NCBI GenBank assembly: GCA_949752745.1
Contig: OX457029.1
Span: 47,236,228 to 47,300,227 of the forward strand
From: Protula sp. h YS-2021
Taxonomy: Eukaryota > Annelida > Polychaeta > Sabellida > Serpulidae
Direction of reading: 5' to 3'
DNA: 64,000 bases
Shown: in pieces, positions 9,518-20,529 of the stretch
How positions within the stretch are numbered: position 1 is the stretch's first letter
Layout: each line of letters begins with the position of its first letter
Notes under the pieces: generated by a model
The model's database searches: none
Told to the model about the DNA's origin: nothing
Seen by the model: the letters and a program-made list of their open reading frames with translations, nothing else
Program-made: the position numbers and the translations under genes

Positions 9518-9650
9518 GCAGATGGGCCAGGAAAAATGACTTTTCATGATTCGCAGATGGGCTGCCCTTACCGCAGATGGGCAGCGCAACTGCGAATTCA
9601 TAGATGGGAAAAGCCCATCTGCAGATGGGTTGGATTCGCAAATGGGCTCT
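9518..9650. repeat. Cluster of GCAGATGGGC words in both orientations
   Basis: At least six close matches to GCAGATGGGC occur within ~130 nt, one pair forming CCCATCTGCAGATGGG. Spacing is irregular, so it is not a simple tandem array. Confidence 0.6.
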
Positions 9651-9797
9651 AACATGTACATCTTATCATCTTATACACGCTACTCTCGTTATACCGCCAT
9701 TCATTATACCGCCATTCTCGCTATAACGCCATCAAACCCTGGGTCCCCTTTTTTCTTACGGATTTTCATGCATTTTTTTGGTCCCAAATTCAATTTA

Positions 9798-11365
9798 CAG
9801 TCAATTTACCCTCGTTATACGCCATCAATTTTACCTGGATATTTTGTTTCACAAGCTCTACTTCTTTTGTGTTGCCGATTTTATTACCATGGCAAAACAC
9901 TTGAGCGAGCATGAATGCTAGAAGAAAGGCTAGAATATTGTTATTACACTGGATTGGGAAGCATCCCAGTTGGAGTGTCATTATGCAAATCAGATAAAAG
10001 TTCAAATTTTCATGACAAAGTTGCTGAACAGAAATTCAAATCGTTTCAAAATGGAAACGAAAAGAAAGCGTTTTCAGTTTGACAAAGAGAAAAACTCGAA
10101 ATCTTGAATTAGACACGTTTTGCGTTACTTAGCATCAAGCAAAGCCTGCTTTGATGATATAAGCATTTGCTTAAAACTGGGACACGTCATCGAAAACATA
10201 TCAACACAGGAGTGAAAGCAAAAATCTATGGAATGCCGTTTTCACATTTATTAAGGAATTATTGATATCAAAAAAATAATTTTTGATCTCAAAAATTGAT
10301 TTTTTGATATCAAGAATTAATTTTTGATCTCAAAAAATCCCTATTTTGATATCAATAATTAATTTTTGCTATTTGTAATTGTATTTTTGATATCTCTAAA
10401 TGTATTCTTGATCTCAAAAAACAATTTTTGATATCAATAAATATTTAGAGATATCAAGAAATATTTATTGATATCAAAAATGATTTAATGATATCTAAAA
10501 TTGATTTTTTGAGATCAAAAATTCAATTCTTGAGAGCAAAAATGAAATATTTGAGATCAAAATATTAATTTTGAGCTCAATAAACCATTTTCCATTTATT
10601 GATATCAAGAATTTATTTCAGATATCATGATTTCAGAATGGAACTATTTTAATTTGTATTTTGAAATTTGCAAATGATTTTTTGATCTCAAAAATTGATT
10701 TTTGATATCAAAATATCAGTCTATTTTTAAATAACAAATTCGGAAGCACACATCTGTAAATTAATAATGACTGGTCCTTGTATGCAGAATCTTTGTTTAA
10801 ATTTTTTACTGTACAAAAAGGAAGTAATTCTTGAGATCGAAAATTATGTTGTTATTATTGATCTCAATAATTCAAGTTTTCATCTCCAAAATTTAATTGA
10901 CGATTCGTTAAATTTTATGTAAATGTGTATCTTCTTTAAGATTTTTTAAGTTTGTAAATTTTATTTTTTGATCTCAAAAATAAATTTTTGCCATCTACAA
11001 TTCAATTATTGATAGCAAAATATAAATTATTGAGATCTACATTGATTTCTTGATATCTTTAATTATATTTTGATATCAAAAATAAGCATTAAATGTTAAA
11101 ACGGCATTCTATAAAAATCAATCCTAGACTTTTTCAAGAAAAAAGTGAATCTGTAAATGAAAAACTGAAGTAAACGAAAATAAATGCTTCTGAAATTAAG
11201 CAGTTGTGTCTTTGCATGCACTTTAAATAACGGCTTAAAACAGCATGTGATGTGTGGATTATTAAAAAGAAAAACACCAATAAATATTTTCTTAATTAAG
11301 GTTTTTTCGTTATAACGCCATAATTTCACTGGAACAAATGATGGCGGTATAACGAGGGAAGACTG
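9798..11365. mobile_element. Non-autonomous pogo/Tigger-like DNA transposon
   Basis: The left end begins CAGTCAATTTACCCTCGTTA. The right end, read in reverse complement, begins CAGTCTTCCCTCGTTATACC. Both are flanked by TA (9796-9797 and 11366-11367), the target duplication of Tc1/mariner-pogo elements, whose Tigger members start CAGT..CCCTC. Further CGTTATACCGCC copies at 9689-9735, outside the left end, suggest a second, nested or older end. No transposase ORF is present; the interior is AT-rich and mostly the GATATC array below. Confidence 0.65.
10255..11090. repeat. Degenerate array of GATATC / GATCTC / GAGATC words
   Basis: TTGATATCAA, TTTGATCTCAAA and TTGAGATCAA words recur roughly every 20-30 nt within A/T runs, about 30 times. 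Many are palindromic or near-palindromic. The array fills most of the pogo-like element and has no coding potential. Confidence 0.75.
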
Positions 11366-11599
11366 TATATCTATCAGAGATGGCTCAATAATCATTTCGA
11401 TGTCTATCCAACGCCTGCTTCAGGTTAATAGAACAATTTACAATCTCTCTAAAAAGTTGCACTTAGTTGTTCTTAATCGCCAGGAACTCGCCTATCGTCT
11501 ATACAACAGCTCGCTCGCAACGTTGGATTTACGTCTAGATTTGGTTTTATATGAAAGTCGATGTTTAAGAAAACGGGCCATAATGATAGTATAACTAGA

Positions 11600-12470
11600 C
11601 CGAATTCCCTTCCTTGTAGTCGTTTTGGCCCAATGGTGAAAAAAAGGACGCGAAATCGCCCCATTTCCCACACTTTTCAAGATAATAGTCAACTTCCGGT
11701 TTTTGACCTTGACCGTGACTGAGAAGGTCAAAATCACCGAGGTTCCTCTTATGTAACGTTGTTTAAGCCCAAAGGCTCGAAAATCAGCTCAAATTTGTTC
11801 TCTAACCATTTTCGAGAAAATAGTCAGCTTCTGGTTTTTAATCTTGACCGTGACCGAAACTTGTATGTAACGTTGTTTAGGCCGAAAGGGTAGAAAATGA
11901 GCTCAAAATCTCTAACCGTTTTCAAGATCGTTGGCCGATCGCTAACAGCACAAAAGGTCACGTGATCTTTGACCTTGAAATCTCAAGGTCAAGATTCATG
12001 ATGCAAGGTTACCCCATACTGAGTGCATTTTATATATTCAAACTTTGATTTGAGCGCTTCTTGTGGCCACTATTGGTGATTCATAGGCGTTGTGAAAACT
12101 ATTTTGACGTCACTTTGGCCTTGACCTTTGAGATCTGAGGCCTGATGTCTATAAGTGTATCAAATGTGAAGCTCAAACGATAGGAGGAGTATTCTGGAAA
12201 CCATTTTGTAGATAAAATAACATTGACCTCAATTTGATCTCGACCTTGACCATTGAGGTAAAAAGAATTGCGGATTCATCGAGACTTTATCATCCTCTTC
12301 ACGGCTGCCAAATTTGGGCTTTATCCTTAAAGCAGTGTGGGAGGAGTTTTCTGGAAACCAATCAAAGGGAAAAAGTGAAATAGAAAAAGGCAGAAGCTTC
12401 CAGAAAAACTACAAACTTACACCCAGTTGCAAACGAAGTTTGCAAGTGAGAAAAATATACATCTGAGAGG
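11600..12470 (-). repeat. Inverted left arm related to the 14-15.5 kb satellite
   Basis: This contains diverged, reverse-oriented copies of the satellite unit. CTTTTTGACC-type and TGACCTTGACC-type words occur near 11700 and 12115-12250, TTATGTAACGTTGTTTA at 11750 and 11871, and GGAGGAGTATTCTGGAAACC at 12182 with a variant at 12341. The complement of the last lies at 14031-14050. AACGAAGTTTGCAAGTGAG near 12432 pairs with CACTTGCAAACATAGTTTGC at 13913. Confidence 0.6.
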
Positions 12471-13904
12471 CGTTTGTTTTCGGCCACTTTTGGAAAGAAG
12501 AGCTGAAAAGACATAAAAATACACATTCTAACACACTGGATGACCCAAGAGCGGGGCATTTTGATTGCAGGGTGGTCATGATATCATTGAACTATCGATT
12601 TTCCACACATCCAGGCAAGACCTTTTCCCGACGGCCATACAATGCCGCTCTCTCAACGTCTCTCTAAACTCGATCCTTGGACGCCTCTTCAAAGGGGTGG
12701 GGACTTTTCAATTTTCATATGCAACCAAATCCCGACGTTGATCCGCCGTAACAAATGACAATCCAGCGTTATTTCGCTGAAGAGTTTTCTCTCGTTGCTA
12801 TTATTAACTAAACTTTATCCTTCAACAAAGTAACATAAAACTGAAGGCGCATAGTAATTGAAGGGGTCCATGCATGAACTTGATAACTCCACTTGTCAGG
12901 AAAATGCACTATTACCACCACGGTATTTCTTGGCCTCTGTTCTATCACATATGTAAGTCTCAGACCTCAAAACCGGTTAGAAGTGGGCATTTTTTTAAAG
13001 GAAAATGCGATGGGAAAAACCTATGTTTGTTACTAGATTTCCAAACTTTTTTTAATCATGACGTAAGTTATTCATATAGTCTCCTTGCGGCCCCTTCACG
13101 CTTTCAAGCGCGCAGTGGCAAGCCTCAGAAGATTTTCACTGGCAATAACTATTTTTTACTGTCTAGAAGTGAACTGATCTGACATTTACAGGCGAAAAAA
13201 ACCTCGTTAGAACAGTTAAATAAATCATATACAGTGGAACCCGTGAAATAGCACAGCCAGTGACACTAAGGTAAAGAGATAATACTTCCTTGGTGCTCGC
13301 AATCATAACATGTACCGGGTTCTTCATAACGGAACTCACCTGGAACGGGACTATTGAACGTCGTTGATATGGTGGTTGTGAGGCGGTCGTATTCAGTGGT
13401 TCTGCCGAAAAAAACTTGGCTCTTCGAAAGTTTGAAATGACACGAATTTCAGCCAGTTGCATATTGTGGTAATTTACGATTGAAATCTTTTTCAAATGGG
13501 CGACAACAGCCTGAATAGCAGCTGGGGGGAGCACTTTGTATGTAATATGCACCATGCGTGTTAAAAAACAAAAAACAAAAAGGGGGTTATTTCGGAATTT
13601 CACTCCGAGCTTGGTTAAAAAGGAGGTTTTATTTCAAAATTTGCAAATCCGTATTTAGAGGCTGTTTTAAAAAGCCATGAACACGCATGGTAACCAGTTG
13701 GTAGGTGAGTGCGCCTCCCCCCCCCCACCCCCACGTCCCTCCAATCCTCTGGGCTGAATACATGTGGAGTTTATTAAATTGTGACCCAGCGCTTTGCTTG
13801 CTTATGTCATTGAAATCTTTTCTTTTTGAATACAGGATGTACTGGCAAAGGAACCCATAGAAGTATAGGAGAAAATATCCGAAACCGTGTTTTCTTGAAT
13901 CCCT
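12471..13904. other. Interior between the inverted arms, no gene recognised
   Basis: No ORF here has a recognisable domain on either strand. A C-rich run lies at 13717-13733. The interval may be the interior of the larger inverted-arm element or unrelated DNA. Confidence 0.35.
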
Positions 13905-14029
13905 TTTATTTCCACTTGCAAACATAGTTTGCAAATGGGTATTCTTTGCAAAGAATTCCGGCCGTTTATTCCTTCCTTTTTTTTGTTTGTTTGTTTGTTT
14001 GTTTTTTTTTTGTATTTTTTCCGTAACGG

Positions 14030-15530
14030 AGGTTTCCAGAAAACTCCTCCTACGCTATTTGACTTAGGACGATGAAATTTGGCACAGAGATAGAGTGTGA
14101 TGAGATGTCGTGAAATCCGCAAAATTTTTTGACCTTGACCTTCAAGAGAAAAATTGTCCATTATCTCGAAAACGGTTAGAGATAGAGCGATTTTGAGCTT
14201 GACCTCCTCCGTCATGGTCAAGGTCAAAAAGCGGAAGTTGACCATTATCTCGAAAGCGGTTAGAGATAGAGCGATTTTAAGCTATTTTTCAACTCTTCGG
14301 GCCTAAAAGACGTCACATAAGAAGTACCTCGGTGACCTTAACCTCCTCCGTCATGGTCAAGGTCAAAAATTGGAACTTGACCACTATCTCGAAAACGGTT
14401 AGAGATAGAGCGAGCTTGAGCCCATATTCGACCCTTTGGGCCTAAAAGACGTTATATGAGGAACCTCGGTGACCTTGACCTCCTCCGTCATAGTCAAGGT
14501 CAAAAAGCGGAAGTTGACCATTATCTCGAAAATGGTTAGAGATAGAGCGATTTTGAGCTTATTTTCGACTCTTTGGGCCTAAAAGACGTTACATAAGACT
14601 TATCCCGGTGACCTTGACCTCCTCCGTCATGGTCAACGTCAAAAATTGGAAGTTGACCATTTTCCCGAAAACCGTTAGAGATAAAGACATTTTGAGCTTA
14701 TTTTCGACCCTTTGGGCCTAAAAGACGTTATATAAGAGGTACCTCGGTGACCTTGACCTTCTCCGTCATGGTCAAGGTCAAAAACCGGAAGTTGACTATT
14801 GTTTCGAAAACGGTTAGAGATAGAGCGCTTTTGAGCTTATTTTCGACTCTTTGGGCCTAAAAGACGTTACATAAGAGGTATCCCGGTGACCTTGACCTCC
14901 TCCCCCATGGTCAACGTCAAAAATTGAAGTTGACCATTTTCACGAAAACAGTTAGAGATAAAGCCATTTTGAGCTTATTTTCGCCTCTTTGGGCCTAAAG
15001 GAAGTTATATAAGAGGTACCTCGGTGACCCTGACCTCCTCCCTCATGGTAAAGGTCAAAAACCAGAAGTTGACCATTATCTCGAAAACGGTTAGAGATAG
15101 ATCGATTTTAAGCTTATTTTCGACTCTTTGGGCCTAAAAGACGTTACATAAGAGGTGCCTCGGTGATCTTGACCTCTTCCGTCATGGTCAAGGTCATAAA
15201 ACGGAAGTTGACAATTATCTCGAAAAATGGTTAGAGATAGAGCGATTTTGAACTTTTTTCGACTCTTTGGGCCTAAAAGACGTTATATAAGAGGTACCTC
15301 GGTGATCTTGACCGCCTCCGTCATGGTCAATGTCAAAAACCGGAAGCTGACCATTATCTCGAAAACGGTTAGAGATAGAGCGATTTTGAGCTTATTTTCG
15401 ACCCTTTGGGCTTAAAAGACGTTATATAAGAGGTACCCCGGTGACCTTGACCTCCTCCGTCATGGTCAAGGTGAAAAACCGGATGTTGTGCATTATCTCA
15501 AAAACGGTTAGAAAACTGAATTTGATTATT
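14030..15530 (+). repeat. ~138-140 bp tandem satellite (about ten units)
   Basis: The landmark GGTTAGAGATAGAGCGA recurs at 14259, 14397, 14534, 14672, 14812, 14950, 15089, 15229, 15367 and 15506, so the period is 137-140 nt. A partial unit precedes at 14174. Each unit holds TGACCTTGACCTCC and, ~18 nt on, GGTCAAGGTCAAAA, separated by CGTCATGG. Both contain TCAAGGTCA on one strand, the extended half-site bound by ERR/NR5A-type nuclear receptors. Short ORFs across it are by-products. Confidence 0.9.
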
Positions 15531-17243
15531 TGAGATTACATTATATTTACTTCGATGTCCTTGTTCATGATAATAATTCGGAAGCTGACAATTATGTGGA
15601 GAGACTGAACAATGTTTCTTTGACCAGATAGATTGTACCATTGCAAGTGGATGTCATCGCTACGTGTAGCAAAATTCAGTCTAGTTATCAACATTCCTTC
15701 ACACCGTCTACATTGCTGGTAGCGTTTAAAAAATCTGCTTTTTATAGTCCTGAGTAGTACAGTAGAATTTTTTCGTTACATATTTTTGATTAGAAAAATG
15801 GAAACAATTCATAAAGTGGAAATCTTTTGTTACATTGCTCAACGCTATTGTGATGCTGTCGTTGGGAACGACTGATTCACGCTTAAGGGTTGAACATTAA
15901 CAAAGAAAGAGCTTGAGGGTGGAAGATGAACAAAAGAAGAGGGTAACTTGTGTGCAGTTGGAACGAACAAATCTAACATTTTATAGAGAGTTAAAAATTG
16001 ATTTAGTTTTTAAGAAAAAAATATAATTTTTTATTTTTGCATTACTCCCTAAAATTCAACCCGACTGGGAGTTCCAATTGAATCGATAGCTAATATCTTT
16101 ATCACGCTGTACATAATGGGTTACAAGACTGATAGCAGTACGATTCCGGGTTGCTGTCCCCACACCTGTGCACTCCCCACATCTCTGCTATCCCCCTCAA
16201 CTCCCGTCATCCCCCCACGCCCACTCCCCTCCCCTCCCCCTCACACTTTTTAAAAAATAAAAGCCGCTTTGTTTTGCTGTGATACGTATTTACCCATGCA
16301 CATAACTTGTGTGGTAGGGTCTTTTTTGTGGTGTAAAATCAATTTCCCGCTGTTCACTGATCCCCTCCTGTTTTCTCCTCCCCTCCCCTCCCTTGTGTTT
16401 GTATTCATTTGCCTTATGTGTTTGACGTAGGCTGATCATTGTTGCAAATACATATGTACTTAATATGATCAACATATGGTGTGGAGCAAGGGTCCCTCAT
16501 CCCCCCCCCCCCCCCAAATGCTCCTGTTTTTATTTCTCCCTCGTTGTGTAACGTGCATGAACTCTGTGCTATGCACTATCAATGTGTACTTAAAAGTGCG
16601 TCACTCGAGCTATGAAGGAATTTTATTCATCAGCTGATTACTTTATAAAGAGAACGTTTTTATGTGTGATTTCACTAATGCGTGAGAAACGGAATGTTGG
16701 ATATGGGATCACTGTAAACCATTCAGAACCACACCTACCTGCTGTGAACCACTCGGACCCACTGTGAACCGCTCGAACCTATTCAGAACCAAGGGATTCC
16801 ATTCACACTTTTATAAAGCGCTTCCCCTCTGCTGAAGAACAAGTAAACTGATATAGTTACTTGGATATTTATTATAATACGCAACAGATGTATAGTTTTA
16901 TAACACAATGATATGATTTATAGATAAAATAAGCGAGGTTTAACGTGTTACTTATAACAATTTTAGACCCTTCCACGTTTCCCGTTGACAGCTCACAGGA
17001 AAAAGCCTATTTAAAACAGATTTTATCACATTACCGATACATCCTCCCAAGGTCCCCCTCCCCGTAATACTAACCCTATTGAAAAAGACGGTATATTTTG
17101 ACGCCGATAATTATAACTTTTACAATTACTATCGCTTTTCGTTGGAAATTTTGTTCTCTGAAGTTCTGGAATTATGTTATAATGTAAATAATGTAATTAA
17201 GACTTGGTATCACCTTATCCATGGTGAATTAAATAAAAAATAA
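15531..17243. other. AT-rich interval with C-rich tracts, no gene recognised
   Basis: Pyrimidine-rich runs lie at 16155-16245 and 16360-16395 and a poly-C tract at 16501-16515. Positions 16705-16795 hold four loose copies of a ~22 nt GTGAACC(A/G)CTCG word. Nothing codes convincingly. Confidence 0.4.
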
Positions 17244-17367
17244 GGGCTACAATGACAAACAAGCCATAAAGCTAGCTGTGCGCCAATTGCGAAGCCAACT
17301 AGAGGACTTATTTGAAGATGACGATTCCAGTGATACAGATTCCATTACAAGTGAAGATAATATATAG
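17244..17367 (+). pseudogene. Short acidic open frame upstream of the integrase
   Basis: Read from 17247, ~40 codons end in a strongly acidic tail (LFEDDDSSDTDS) at a stop at 17365-17367. There is no ATG at the upstream edge. It lies ~35 nt before the integrase frame and may be the C-terminus of another Polinton gene or a chance frame. Family not recognised. Confidence 0.2.
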
Positions 17368-17402
17368 GTGCACAACATATGTGACCATTTTCATTCAAAG
17401 CA

Positions 17403-18451
17403 ATGACACCGTGGGAAGAGTATCTCAAAGATATATACTTTGATCCATCAAAACCAGCTACTTTGCTGAACCGAAAAAACTGTATCAGCCTATATAAAAT
17501 TAGGAAATGGTTACAGCAACAAGAGCCCTATAGTTTGAAGAGACCAAATAGACTTCATTTTAAACGAACTCCTATTGTGGTGGCTTGGATAGACGGTGGT
17601 CAGCTGACCTCATGGATATGATTAAATTTTCTAAAGGCAACAGTGGGTTTAAATATGTACTCGTTGTGGTGGATACATTCTTCAAATATCTGTGGCTACG
17701 CCCATTGAAGGATAAAAGAGGTGTGTCTGTAGCCAAAGCATTCAAAGATATCTTTAATGAGGGAAGAACGCCAAATAGAATACGCAGTGACAAGGGTCAG
17801 GGGTTTCGTACCAATGCCGTAAAATATCGTATGCAATCCAGAGACATTAAACAGCTATTTGCACAAAATGAAAACAAGACTGCAATTAGTGAAAGAGCAA
17901 TTAAAACAATCAAGTCCAAAATATATAGGTATTTTACCTATAAAAATGCCTTCAAGTATATCGACCAGCTCCAGAGTTTTGCCGACGGATATAATAACAC
18001 AATATATAGAACAATAGGTATAGCTCCGAATGATGCCACACTCGACAACGCAGAAGTTCGCCTTGCAACATACTTTAGTAAAAAGCCACGACCCACTGCA
18101 AAACAACCAAGATATAGATTCAAGAAGGGTGACACAGTTCGAATTACTCACCTGAGGAATAAATTCAGCCGTGAATATGAGCGAAGATGGACTGGAGAGG
18201 TTTTTACTACAGCACAACGATTCAGAAGAGGACAATTGCCTATTTATAGGCCCAAAGACTATAATGATGAGCCTATAACAGGCAGTTTCTACCGAGCAGA
18301 ACTCCAGAAAGTGGACAATGAACTGTTTAAGATTGAAAAAGTACTTAAAGGAACGGAGCAGGGTCAAAATAAACAGTACATTGTCAAATTGCTGCATTTG
18401 CCGAAAAAGTTTAATAGTTGGATAAGTGCGAGTGACGTTGAGCGTATCTAA
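17403..18451 (+). pseudogene. Polinton/Maverick-type integrase with one frameshift
   Basis: This is a retroviral-type (rve fold) DDE integrase. 17403-17597 carries the N-terminal part (MTPWEEYLKDIYFDP, typical of Polinton integrases). Near 17597 one base appears to be missing, and the sequence continues in the frame 17585-18451. Catalytic residues are visible: Asp in SADLMDM, Asp in RSDKGQGF and Glu in AISERAIK. The C-terminal part (GEVFTTAQRFRRG, then YRAELQKV) matches the chromo-like tail of this family. No other Polinton gene adjoins it; the Polinton body at 59.8-64 kb is 41 kb away. Confidence 0.85.
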
Positions 18452-18734
18452 TTTGTACATATGTAAATAGTCGGTGTTGGAATTTTGTACATAATAAACT
18501 AGATTGTAGCAAAATAGCTTTTTTTATTGGGGAAAAATTGGGAATTGATAAAACACGGGTAGTCTTCATACTTTTAATTATGTGATTTAATAGTAAATAA
18601 TAAGAACAGCAGCTTGATATTTAAAAATGCCATCTGTTCGCTGCTTGGTATTAGTTAGACACGAATTATAAAGTGCTATGGTTTGTAACCCCGCAATATT
18701 TGTTAGTGATTGTGTTTATAATGTGTGTTGCATA

Positions 18735-19140
18735 CTATAACTGGGCCGTAGCGTCAGGTTATTCGTGTGTTAAAGCATTCATGGGGCTGGGCCAGAGCAT
18801 CAGGTCATGTGAGTGTTTACACACTGTTTCTAACACAAAACATTCATGTGACTGGACCATAGTGTTAGGTCGTGTGGGTGTTTACACACTGTTTCTAACA
18901 CAAAACATTCATGTGGCTGGTCCAGAGCGTCAGGTCATGTGGGTGTTTACACACTGTTTCTAACACAAAACATTCATGTGACTGGGCCATAGTTTCAGGT
19001 CGTGTGGGTGTCTGCCTCATGTTTAGAAACGCTCTTGTGGCGGGGCCATAGTGCCAGGTCGTGTGGGTGTTTACGCACTGTTTCCAACACAAAACATTCA
19101 TGTGACTGGGCCACAGTGTCAGGTCGTGTGTGTGTTTTGG
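18735..19140 (+). repeat. 65 bp tandem repeat, about six units
   Basis: The word CATTCATGTG recurs at 18776 (variant), 18841, 18906, 18971, ~19031 (diverged) and 19095, a 60-65 nt period. Each unit reads CAGGTCGTGTGGGTGTTTAC and then ACACTGTTTCTAACACAAAA. Frames remain open on both strands, but only because of the repetition. Confidence 0.85.
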
Positions 19141-20109
19141 CTCTAATTGATTCACGTCAAATTAATACCGATTACTTAATAGGTGTCATATTAAATGTAA
19201 GGCTACTATTCTGATTATTTACTGTTTAATGCTGCAATTATCAGCTTGTAGATTATTTTTTGTTTTATTCAGTTCAGAACAAAAAATAGTGGCCAGGGTG
19301 GTAGGTGGAGCTCTGCGAAGGTCATCGTCCCCGTCGTGAGCTCTGGGTGTTTCGTTAGGAAATGGCAGATAGACTCTCACATTTTGGCAAATACCGGTTT
19401 CCCGAAAGCACTGTCCGCAAAAGACGAATACAGATGCAAATAAATACCAATTTTTTAAGCGACGTAAGCATAAATTCAGGTGTTTCTATAAATAGAATGT
19501 GACGTCATTGGGTCAGCTACTCTCCCACCGCTGAACTCAGATCGTTAACCATTGCGTCAATTGTGATGGTGTAACCCTTATGCTACTACCCTGTTAACAA
19601 TCATTTAAACCAAGGTTAATAATGTAACAAATGTTTTAATTTTCCAACACGAGTGCAAGAAATGAAGACAATGGATCCCTTTTGTAAGAAGTAAAAACTT
19701 CTCATTTTATTTCTTGTGAGTGCCATGTGCAAAATGAAACGGTTTTTTTAAAGAAATAATTTGGAAAGCCTCATTCAAAAGTAATAATAACTTTTTGTAT
19801 GGTGTATTTTTTCAATGCAATTTTGCAACCTTGCAAACATGTTAAATGAGTCTAGGACATTTCCCGCGGAGATTTTTCCCGCGGGGACTTTTCCCACGCG
19901 GACTTTACCCGCGTTAACTTTTTCCGCGGAGGACTTTTCCCGACCTAGGACTTTTCCCGACCTAGGCGGTAGGGACCATTTTGAAAGGATGGTTGGGGGC
20001 TTAACTTGAGTACGGATAAGTTCTGTGTAATTAACCCTACATTTAACTTTTTGTATATTTATAATTTTTCCACTTATTGATTTAAATCTTTGGTCGACAA
20101 TCATTTCCT
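19141..20109. other. Interval with a CCCGCGG minisatellite
   Basis: No gene is recognised. At 19859-19972 about seven 15-17 nt units of the form ACTTTTCCCGCGG occur, the last two as CCCGACCTAGG. Short ORFs over this patch are low-complexity. Confidence 0.6.
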
Positions 20110-20529
20110 TTGTTATTTTTCTATTTACTGTAATATCACTTTATTGCAACAACTGTGTGTCGCTGACTTAAGACTCAGAAATTTAAGAAAACTGCACTTA
20201 ATGTTAAATTTTGTTTCCAATTGTTCCTTACTTATAAAGGTATAATCATCCTCTAATATATCATTGATGCATACAATTCCACATTCATACCAATCCTTCC
20301 AAAATATTGTGTCATTATTTATACGAATATAGCTCAGTGTTCCAAATCATTACTTCATAGGCAGAGCCGAAAAATAAAGATTGGAAAGATTTGATAATTT
20401 CCTTATAGGAGTTTGGGAGCTTGAGCTTTTCTGCCTTTATATTTGAGTGTAGTAGCAACTTAAGGCTTCCGTATTTAAGTAAATAATAATCTAATATAGT
20501 ATTTATATTTGAAATAGACCAGAGCCTAC

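Noticed and set aside
9270..9539. 89-codon plus-strand ORF with a hydrophobic start
   Set aside because: A signal-peptide-like N-terminus exists, but the rest is unstructured and runs into a TA-rich repeat; no support as a gene.
14030..15530. Regular ~138 bp repeats as a CRISPR array
   Set aside because: Units are contiguous without unique spacers, too long, and the genome is eukaryotic.
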